Notes under the pieces: model-generated | Database searches by the model: none | What the model was told of the DNA's origin: nothing | Seen by the model: only the letters and a program-made list of their open reading frames with translations | In this document: positions 57,304-64,000 of the stretch, piece by piece | How positions within the stretch are numbered: position 1 is the first letter of the stretch | Layout of the letters: each line of letters starts with the position of its first letter | Source: Hirsutella rhossiliensis | Taxonomy: Eukaryota; Ascomycota; Sordariomycetes; Hypocreales; Ophiocordycipitaceae | DNA: 64,000 nt | Assembly: GCF_020360975.1 (NCBI RefSeq) | Contig: NW_025408669.1 | Coordinates: 1,612,001-1,676,000, forward strand | Direction of reading: 5' to 3' | Program-made: the position numbers and the translations under genes

Positions 57304-59511
57304 ATGACAGATCGAGATGATGGCCAGAACCACCGAGACGCGAGCCCTCCGCAGCAGGACGACGGCCAGCCTGACCCCGAGATCCTTCATCCCCAGGAAG
57401 AGCCTTCTCCTGACCAGCCCCTCATTGCCGAGGACCACAACCATGATCACCAGCCCTTGCCAGCCCAAGGCGGCGATGAAAGCGCCGGCGAGGCTCTCTA
57501 TCCTCAGGGAGATCTGTCTCCAGATCAGATCGAGGACCTTAACCCCGAACACCAACACCAGTGGGCTCAAGTCGGTAATGAGAACGGCGGTGAGGCCATG
57601 ATTTCCCAGAGAGACCCATCTCCTGATCAGACCGAGGACCCCAATCCCGAACACCAGCCCCAGTCAGCACACGACAACTTTGAGAATGGTGGGAATGCGG
57701 AACCAGCATCAACCTCGGCGACCAATGCCGCTCTGCAAGACCCAAGGCCGGCAACGCAAAGCCAGGTCATCGAAGGCTGGCTGATGAACATTGATTTTAC
57801 CCAGCGAGGACCAGAATATCCCGCCTCCTCACGCCAGAACTCGCCCGAACATGATTCATCCTTGACTTACAGACTCTGGACTCCGCCCGACGACGACTCC
57901 GACACCTCTTCGTCTTTGCCGGGAAGTACACCAGAAAACCAGGTCAGTAGAGCCGGCTATGCAGGGGCCACAAAAAGCAGACAGCGCAAACAAGGGAACG
58001 AGCTTCAGCGCATCCTTTTGGGCCACGGCACTGTCATCGACGAGGCGACAGGCCTCCCAACGCCCGCTGGGGATAGTTTCCCTGTCGTCCCAGCGGTCAG
58101 GGACGACTTCCGCACTGACTGGGAGCTGCCGGACGACGCCTTTGGCAACCCGCAGTCAGTAAAGGCCGCGCCGCCGTGGATCCCCGATCCCATGGACGAC
58201 TCGCGCGACCACCCGGGGTTCATGCTCGGCAGGCAGGTAAAGATGACGACGAGGCCGAAGCGCAAGAGGAGCTTGAAAAAGACGAGGCAGCGCATGCCCA
58301 AAGAGCGCAAGATAGTGCAAGCGAAGAGGAAGGGAAAGCAGACGCAGCGGCGCGCGGACACGCCCACGCCCACGCCAACGCCTGAGCCCGAGAGCGAGCC
58401 AGAGGGCCTATTCAAGCTCTCCGCCGAGCTGCGGCTCAAAATATACCGCGAGCTCCTCCTCTCCTACACGCCCGTCGTCGTCCACAGCGGCTGGCATCTC
58501 GTGTACCGCCACCCGGCCACGCGGCAGCAGCAGGGCGAGCGCGCGGGCCAGCACGGGCTCGGCCTCTGCACCGCCATCCTGCGCGCCCATCCGCTTTTCT
58601 GCGCCGAGGGTCTCACCGTCCTGTACGGCGAAAACACGTTCCTCTATCGCCTGCGCGATCCGCCGCCCACCGTCACTGACGTGTCGCGCCTCGTGTATGT
58701 GGATGATGAGGATGAGTGCTGCGACGAAGAGGACGACGGCGGCGATGACGCGCCCGGGGAGCGGGTCGAGGTCGAGGACGATGATGGCCAAGAGAGCGCC
58801 TCGGACTGGGACCAGGATCGCCGCGCTGAGCAGGAAGACGGAGGCAGGAGGAGAAGGTCGAGGCGGAGGCGGACGAAAAAGGCCAGGTGCGACATCTACG
58901 TCGACAAGTACCGCCACCTCTTCCGGCACATCGTCGTCGAGGCTGAGCACAACCGCTTCTCCCGCTCCACCATGCGAGCCATGGCCCGCGCCATCCGCAC
59001 CTTTGGTCCCGGCAGCAGGCCCGCGGCAAACATCCAGACCCTCGTCGTCCGCGTCGCGCCCCTCCGCGACCCCCGCGGCGGTCCCGGCCCAGGCGACGGC
59101 GACTTGGAGCCGCAGCAGCAGCAGCAGCAGCACTTTACCTTCGTCGACTTCTTCGCCCCCGACTCGCCCGTCCTCAAGGCCATCCAGGCCGTCGAGTGCC
59201 ACTTCCTGCGCGTCGATCTTATGACGCGCTACATGGACGGTCCCGCCGAGCGCGCCGGCTGTAGCCTCACCGTCGACCGCCGACCCGAGATTGTCGCCCG
59301 CCGCTACTATCGCGATCGCTGCCGCGGTTCCCGCCGCCTTGGAGACTGGCTCTCCGATAGAGCCATTCGCCGCGAGCGCAAGCGCAGGGCCAGGCTCGTC
59401 CACCGCGCTCTCCAGAGCCTCGGCGATACCGTTCGCAAGTTTTGCTGGTCCTACGTATACCGCGTCGTCGGCGGGTGGGATGCATTTGAGGACATTGGTG
59501 ACGGTTTCTAA
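57304..59511 (+). CDS. 2EXR/F-box-like fungal protein with N-terminal tandem repeats
   Basis: Intronless, 735 aa. The segment LFKLSAELRLKIYRELLL (from about residue 369) is the hallmark of the large fungal 2EXR/F-box-like family, and the region after it (GLCTAILRAHPLFCAEGLTVLYGENTF) is the usual continuation. An acidic Asp/Glu insert, an Arg-rich patch (RRRRSRRRRTKK) and then a second ordered half (YRHLFRHIVVEAEHNRFS, VDFFAPDSP, FCWSYVYRVVGGWDAFEDI) follow. The N-terminal 110 residues contain imperfect repeats of about 34 aa around PSPDQ.EDPNPEHQPQ. Members are mostly uncharacterised; a role in ubiquitin ligase adaptors is only suggested by F-box similarity. Start: ATG in CAATATGACAG at 57304, the first Met of the frame. 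Confidence 0.8.
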   Translation: MTDRDDGQNHRDASPPQQDDGQPDPEILHPQEEPSPDQPLIAEDHNHDHQPLPAQGGDESAGEALYPQGDLSPDQIEDLNPEHQHQWAQVGNENGGEAMISQRDPSPDQTEDPNPEHQPQSAHDNFENGGNAEPASTSATNAALQDPRPATQSQVIEGWLMNIDFTQRGPEYPASSRQNSPEHDSSLTYRLWTPPDDDSDTSSSLPGSTPENQVSRAGYAGATKSRQRKQGNELQRILLGHGTVIDEATGLPTPAGDSFPVVPAVRDDFRTDWELPDDAFGNPQSVKAAPPWIPDPMDDSRDHPGFMLGRQVKMTTRPKRKRSLKKTRQRMPKERKIVQAKRKGKQTQRRADTPTPTPTPEPESEPEGLFKLSAELRLKIYRELLLSYTPVVVHSGWHLVYRHPATRQQQGERAGQHGLGLCTAILRAHPLFCAEGLTVLYGENTFLYRLRDPPPTVTDVSRLVYVDDEDECCDEEDDGGDDAPGERVEVEDDDGQESASDWDQDRRAEQEDGGRRRRSRRRRTKKARCDIYVDKYRHLFRHIVVEAEHNRFSRSTMRAMARAIRTFGPGSRPAANIQTLVVRVAPLRDPRGGPGPGDGDLEPQQQQQQHFTFVDFFAPDSPVLKAIQAVECHFLRVDLMTRYMDGPAERAGCSLTVDRRPEIVARRYYRDRCRGSRRLGDWLSDRAIRRERKRRARLVHRALQSLGDTVRKFCWSYVYRVVGGWDAFEDIGDGF

Positions 59512-59943
59512 GGCTGCGTGGGCGTCCTCTATCAGTTAGAAGCCCTTCCCGCCCCTCTTATCATTTTCGCGTTCCTTCTTTTTACTTCTTCGGCCAAGGG
59601 GGGAGGACAGGTCATGATAAAGGGTCGTCGAGGGCATTGCTGGTTTCCGTTTAAAAGGGCTTGGAGGTTGGGTCGTTTTGGTAGGGCCAAGATATAGCAG
59701 TGAATGACAATGAGAGAGGCAAGGGCAACATGGCTGATGGTCATCGTGATCGTGGTGCTTCATAACTCACAACACAGGCATCCTCTGCTGCCCTTGACCC
59801 TCGTCATCGAAACCGCCCCCTTGCCTCTTGTGTAATCGCACGTACGCAACCACCTCTCTCCAAGTCTCGTGGGTATCCTGATAGCCGACCTCACAACGCC
59901 CTGCCCCTTATTGACGCCTCTACCCGTACAGACGAGGAAAAAC
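59512..59943. other. Convergent 3' region between the 2EXR-like gene and POLD2
   Basis: 432 bp between converging stops, no coding signal. Confidence 0.5.
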
Positions 59944-61655
59944 CTACGCCACGTCGATTTTGACCTTGGTTACCTCTAGCGTCTCCGTGTCGAGCAGCAC
60001 CAGCTCCTTCGTCTCCGCAAACGAAGGCACGGTGATGAGCCGCACCGACTGGCCCTCAGGCCCCTGGATCACCCTGGTCGAAAACTCGGGCTGGCAGCCG
60101 ACAAAGTACACGTGCGGGCACGTCTTCAGCACAAAGGGCTCGTCTTCCTGAAAGGGGTAGCTCCCTGAGAAGCAGTCAGTGACGGGAAACGCACCAGGGG
60201 TGTGTGGTTTCCGTACATAGGGTGTCGGGCGCAGTCGGCGCACAGCATCTCCACCGACACATAGCCTCCATCATGCCCAGCCTGTCGTCGCTCTCGGTGT
60301 ATTTGAAGACGTCGTCCACGTTCTGCCCGCCCGTGCCTAGCATCCTCCAGCCGTCCACCTCGGCTTCGAACGGATTCGTCACAGTGTCGAACCAGCCCGG
60401 CGCCCCCGCCGGCGCCGCCGGCTTGGAAGGATCCGGGCCGTATCTCCTCGCGCGGGGAAACATGGCCATGTGAATCGGCTGTTGCGGATAGCTCGCGTTG
60501 GCCGGGTCCTGGGCGCCCGGCATCAAGGTGACGGGTATAGAGGGTAGCAGCTCGGAGACGAAGTCGTCAAAGAGCTGCGACGGAAGCGCATTATACGCAC
60601 TAGCATCGTAGCCGTATTTTTTGCTGGCCTTTTTATCGGCCGTGCCCTCGTCGAGCTTGCGGTCCGCGGTCGAGATGGAGTCGCCGGCAATGATGAGTCG
60701 GCTAATGCGCGACGCGTCGGCCTGCGCCGGAGGCCCTAGGGATTCCCCGAGCAGATACTCAAGCAGTAGACTTAGCTCCAGGCTGTGAGATGCGTCTGTC
60801 CCCGAGAAGGACAGGCCGGAAACCAAGGCGATCTTGTTGCCAGAAGCCGGCGACCGATCCGTCATTGCTGTATCCTCATCCTTAACGCCTTCCTTGCTCT
60901 TTTTGCTGGAGGAGGCCGCTGGTCCAGTGAGAGCCCAGCGGCCGGGCTGAGGGGGTAGGTCGGGGAATTTGATGTCGATGACCTCGAATTCGCCGCTGCT
61001 GTTCTCGGTACCCATGACGGCGATGATGCATCCCGTGACCATGGGAAAGGCCTTGAGCAGCTCGCCGACTAGCTGAACGCGGCCCGACTCGTCCTCGAGC
61101 ATGATTTGATCGGCATCGTCTTCCGAGTAGTACTTTTGCGTCGAGATGGGGGCCGAGATCCAGCGCTATTTCAGGAGCGTCAGCCAGGGGTGGGCCATAC
61201 AGCGAGCGGACGGGCGCTACTCACGTCCTTGGACACGTCGTCGAGAATGTTGGGCTTGAGCGGCATATCCATGTAGACGGTGCCCGAGACCCAGCACAGC
61301 TCGCCCTGGCGCACGTCGAGGACCCGGTCGACCTTTGTGGCCTCCTCGCCTCCGATCACGGTGCCCCCCCAGGCCGCGCTGGCCGCCTCGTCGACGGCGG
61401 GCTTGATCTTTGTGAGGCGCAGGAAGTACATGTCACCATATTGCTGCTTATAGGAGCGCTGCTTGTCGAGGAGAAAGGTGCTGAGGGGCTTGTACGAGGA
61501 GGCTGCCCGGGGCGGGACCTCATGCGGAACATGGCTGCTGGGAGGGGAGGGAGCGAGTTAGAGCGGCTGGACGGTCGTAGGATGATTGCAATTGAGGATG
61601 GGTCTCACTCAGGTCCTTGGAGCAGACTCCCGGACGCATCTTCGAGGGCGACCAT
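59944..61655 (-). CDS. POLD2: DNA polymerase delta small subunit (subunit 2)
   Basis: Four exons on -, 61655-61609, 61537-61225, 61165-60217 and 60164-59944; introns of 71, 59 and 52 bp, the first with a CTAAC branch site; 509 aa. The B-subunit links the catalytic subunit of polymerase delta to the rest of the holoenzyme in nuclear replication. The block KQQYGDMYFLRLTKIKPAV opens the OB-fold part; DVRQGELCWVSGTVYMDM and IMLEDESGRVQLVGE continue it. The inactive phosphoesterase domain reads RLIIAGDSIST, LLPSIPVTLMPGAQDPAN and PIHMAMFPRA, with GWRMLGTGGQNVDDVFKYT; the last splice joins T|GG to give PDTLWSYPFQEDEP. The end VPSFAETKELVLLDTETLEV is typical. Exon 1 codes only 15 full codons and is inferred from splice phase. 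Confidence 0.93.
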
Positions 61656-62264
61656 GATTGCAGCGCGAGCCCCATGAGTCTCGGGATATAATGCGCCAGC
61701 TGGTGATGTGCAGCTCTGAGAAACAGTGAAGGAGAGAGGGGAGAGGCGCGTTGGGTAGAATGGAGATTCTGTGCGTGTACCTCTTGCAAAGGAATTGGCG
61801 GTCATGGTACTTGCGTACCGCGACGCGACCCCACGCGTAAAGTGGTGGGGCTCGCTCAGTACAGCAGCGGACCATTGGCAGGCAGCCTGCAAGCTAACTT
61901 GTTACTAACAGACAACACTGCAGATCCCGATTACAGCATGTTTCGGGCGGTGAGCTTCAGAACCCCGCCATCGTCTAAGCTCCGAGATAGCGATACCGGC
62001 CTGGCCTACGCAGCGTCAGATTCATCCATGCTCCTCCCTCCACTTACGACAGCCAACTAACTTACTCCTCATCTTTGCCCTTGAGGCATTACGAGGCTGA
62101 CAAGTTCAACAACATTCCCCTTTCCAACTTCCCAATTCGATTTGCCCTCGGCCCGACAGCTATAATCCCACGATCCCCTTTTTTTTAACCTCAAGCCTCA
62201 AGCCTCAGGCCGCCTCCTCCCTCCTTCACGTCTCCTCTCGCCTCTCCTCTCGCCCACCGCCAAC
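61656..62264. other. Divergent promoter between POLD2 and CAF16
   Basis: 609 bp between divergent starts. The half next to CAF16 is pyrimidine-rich, with a T run near 62179-62187 and a CCTCAAG direct repeat near 62190-62205. No coding sequence seen. Confidence 0.55.
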
Positions 62265-63131
62265 ATGTCCGCCCCCCCGCCCAGCGCGCCCCGAATCCTC
62301 GTCAACGGCCTCTCGTACAAGTTCCCCGACTACTCGACGGGCATCCGCGACATCACGCTCGACCTGCCCCCTCGCTCGCGCACCCTCCTCATCGGCGCAA
62401 ACGGCGCCGGCAAGACGACGCTGCTGCGCCTCCTCGCCGGCAAGCGCCTCGCCCCGCGCGGCGCCATCAACATCTGCGGCGTCGACCCCTTCCAGGACAG
62501 CCTCGAGGGCGTCACTTACCTCGGCCTCGAGTGGGTCCTCAACCCCATTGTCCGCAACGACATTGGCGTCCTCGAGCTGCTGCGCTCCGTCGGCGGCGAC
62601 GCCTTTCCCGCCCGCCGTGATGAGCTCGTTGCCATGCTCGACATCGACACCGAATGGCGCATGCACGCCGTATCTGACGGCGAGCGCCGCAGGGTTCAGC
62701 TTGCCATGGGCCTGCTGCGGCCTTGGGCGGTGCTCTTCCTCGACGAAATCACCGTCGACCTCGATGTCCTCAGCAGAGCAGAGTTCCTAGCCTGGCTCAA
62801 GCGCGAGACCGAGACGCGCGAGTGCACCATCGTCTACGCTACGCATATCCTCGATAACCTTGCCGGCTGGTCCACTCACCTCGTCCACATGCACCTCGGC
62901 GCCGTCAGGGAGTGGGACGAGGCCGACACCATGCTGCAGTCCATCGATGGCACCGTTGGTCGCTCCGGAAACAGCCGCCTCGGTGAGCTTGTTCTCGGCT
63001 GGCTCAAGGCCGACCTCAAAGACCGAGGGCCGCGCAACCGGGCCAACATGGGGTCCGAGGGCAAGACCTACGGCTTCGGCGCCATCAAGGTTGGAGGATA
63101 CGGCGACGAGTCCAAGCCCAAGGAGAATTAG
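62265..63131 (+). CDS. CAF16: CAF16-type soluble ABC ATPase (CCR4-NOT associated)
   Basis: Intronless, 288 aa, one nucleotide-binding domain and no membrane segment. In yeast Caf16 is linked to the CCR4-NOT complex and transcription. Walker A is GANGAGKT (44-51), the signature loop is SDGER (137-141), Walker B is LFLDE (157-161) and the switch His is H194 in YATHIL. The signature has D in place of the usual G of LSGGQ, and the C-loop context VSDGERRRVQLAMGLLRPW is the family's own. GLEWVLNPIVRNDIGVLELL is also characteristic. The C-terminal 60 residues are charged and Gly-rich. Start ATG follows CCAAC. Confidence 0.93.
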   Translation: MSAPPPSAPRILVNGLSYKFPDYSTGIRDITLDLPPRSRTLLIGANGAGKTTLLRLLAGKRLAPRGAINICGVDPFQDSLEGVTYLGLEWVLNPIVRNDIGVLELLRSVGGDAFPARRDELVAMLDIDTEWRMHAVSDGERRRVQLAMGLLRPWAVLFLDEITVDLDVLSRAEFLAWLKRETETRECTIVYATHILDNLAGWSTHLVHMHLGAVREWDEADTMLQSIDGTVGRSGNSRLGELVLGWLKADLKDRGPRNRANMGSEGKTYGFGAIKVGGYGDESKPKEN

Positions 63132-63623
63132 ACCCTTTGATTCCCCCCTCTCCATCAACGCCAAGCTTCACCTCTCCGCCATGAGGAGGGGGCTTCTGGA
63201 TTCTTTTTGTAGAGTGACCCGGCATTCAACTGGCATCATCGGCGCTCTTGGTGTAACAAGTGGGTAATATTGGTACAGCAACATAGGTCAGGTGGGCATT
63301 CAACTGCATTCAAGGTGGCGGCCGGGGGCTGTCATCCTTTCTTCATATCTCTACACAACTTGGTAGACTGGGGCCATGCATTTCAACGATATATGTGGCA
63401 CGTTGACACGGCGACTGGTAGGTTTAACCCTGCCTGTTCTTCTTGAACATGTTGGAAGGTGGCTTGGAGGGCAATTTTGTGCCGTATTGCAAGGTCTCGG
63501 GCATTTTCTTCTTTTGATACCCTGTATTTCAACCACGGGCAGGTTTCCCGGGCCAGCTTCAACTTGGCGGGACCGACATGGCGAGTCTGGGCAATGCAGT
63601 AATTTCTGCCGCGGTAAACTGCC
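63132..63623. other. Convergent 3' region after CAF16
   Basis: 492 bp between converging stops; AT-richer, no coding signal. Confidence 0.5.
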
Positions 63624-64000
63624 TCATTGAGATGCCTGCGCCTGTGAACTGCCCCCCTGCGTGCTCGCCTTGCCCTCCATCGAGTTCTTGAGCACCGTCA
63701 TGGTGTTCTTGAGCAGCTCCGTGACGCCCGGCAAGCCCTTGTCGCTCAGGGACCTCAGCACGTCGATGCGGTATTCCTGCCAGCTGAGCCGGATCCCGCC
63801 CGCGGCGGCGAGCTTGGCCAGGCTCGACTGCGTGACGGGCCCTGCGTGACGGGCGCGGAGAGCGGGGCGGTCCCCTCGCATGGCCGCGTCCTCCATCTCG
63901 CGCACGCGACGGATGCTCTGCAAGCACAAGACGGGCGCGTGCGACAGCGAGAGCAGGGAAGCCAGCGACGTGGCCCTGTCGACCGAGGCGACGTAGGCCT
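63624..64000 (-). CDS. C-terminal end of an unidentified protein, cut by the window edge
   Basis: A frame open from the right edge to a stop at 63624 gives about 125 residues; the 5' part lies outside. The visible part is Ala/Leu/Arg-rich and helical: SLASLLSLSHAPVLCLQSIR, then VREMEDAAM, SLAKLAAAGGIRLSWQEYR, LPGVTELLKNTMTVLKNSM and a Gln/Ser/Gly tail. TTGTGCTTGCAG at about 63924-63935 (read on -) could be a 3' splice site, in which case the exon begins near 63923. I do not recognise the family. Reality as a gene is supported by the ordered helical blocks and by the convergent layout. Confidence 0.55.
   Translation of the reverse strand, partial: AYVASVDRATSLASLLSLSHAPVLCLQSIRRVREMEDAAMRGDRPALRARHAGPVTQSSLAKLAAAGGIRLSWQEYRIDVLRSLSDKGLPGVTELLKNTMTVLKNSMEGKASTQGGSSQAQASQ

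Overview
This window is nuclear DNA of a filamentous ascomycete. The evidence is GC-rich coding sequence, many short introns (about 50-170 bp) with GT...AG ends and CTAAC-like branch sites, and an unmistakable fungal gene set: vib-1/XprG, the STRIPAK protein HAM-2/Far11, a DUF2011 protein, a WSC-domain secreted protein, a 2EXR-like protein and the alpha-aminoadipate enzyme saccharopine reductase. The gene models look most like Sordariomycetes, probably Hypocreales; that rank is inference from remembered family resemblance, not from a search.

Layout. 0-9 kb, all on +: a conserved serine-rich protein with an acidic tail (2356-3435), LAS1 (5367-6581) and the nine-exon glyoxalase II gene (7025-8434). 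9.6-11.1 kb on -: LYS9-type saccharopine reductase, convergent with glyoxalase II. 12.2-17.4 kb: a Zn2Cys6 regulator (+), an FAD monooxygenase (-) and an EcKL/APH-type small-molecule kinase (-), which together look like a small catabolic or modification cluster. 17.9-21.7 kb on +: an EF-hand-like protein whose first coding exon is only ATG, then an RWD-RBR E3 ubiquitin ligase. 21.7-34.8 kb: about 13 kb with no gene I can support, lying upstream of vib-1 (34830-36855, +) and dotted with microsatellites and minisatellites. 38.5-43.5 kb on +: a DUF2011 protein preceded by a tandem GATAA array, then ham-2. 43.8-44.8 kb on -: a MARVEL membrane protein. 47.8-50.8 kb on +: a secreted heme-peroxidase-like protein with three WSC domains. 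51.3-52.0 kb on +: CENP-S/MHF1. 53.2-54.3 kb on -: a PLP-dependent serine/threonine dehydratase. 57.3-59.5 kb on +: a 2EXR/F-box-like protein with N-terminal tandem repeats. 59.9-61.7 kb on -: DNA polymerase delta subunit 2, divergent from the ABC ATPase CAF16 (62.3-63.1 kb, +). A partial minus-strand gene runs off the right edge.

How the genes work together. Most are unrelated housekeeping or regulatory genes placed as ordinary fungal neighbours: rRNA processing, methylglyoxal detoxification, lysine synthesis, ubiquitination, cell fusion signalling, DNA replication and kinetochore/Fanconi functions. The only group that suggests a shared pathway is TF + monooxygenase + kinase at 12.2-17.4 kb. 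I did not see an obviously new multi-gene system. The items most worth a second look are the 13-kb gene-free tract before vib-1 with a stop-start overlapping mini-uORF, the peroxidase-WSC fusion, the three-gene cluster, the recurring intergenic 9-mer TACTCCGTA, and the GATAA array. No mobile element, tRNA, rRNA or CRISPR could be supported.
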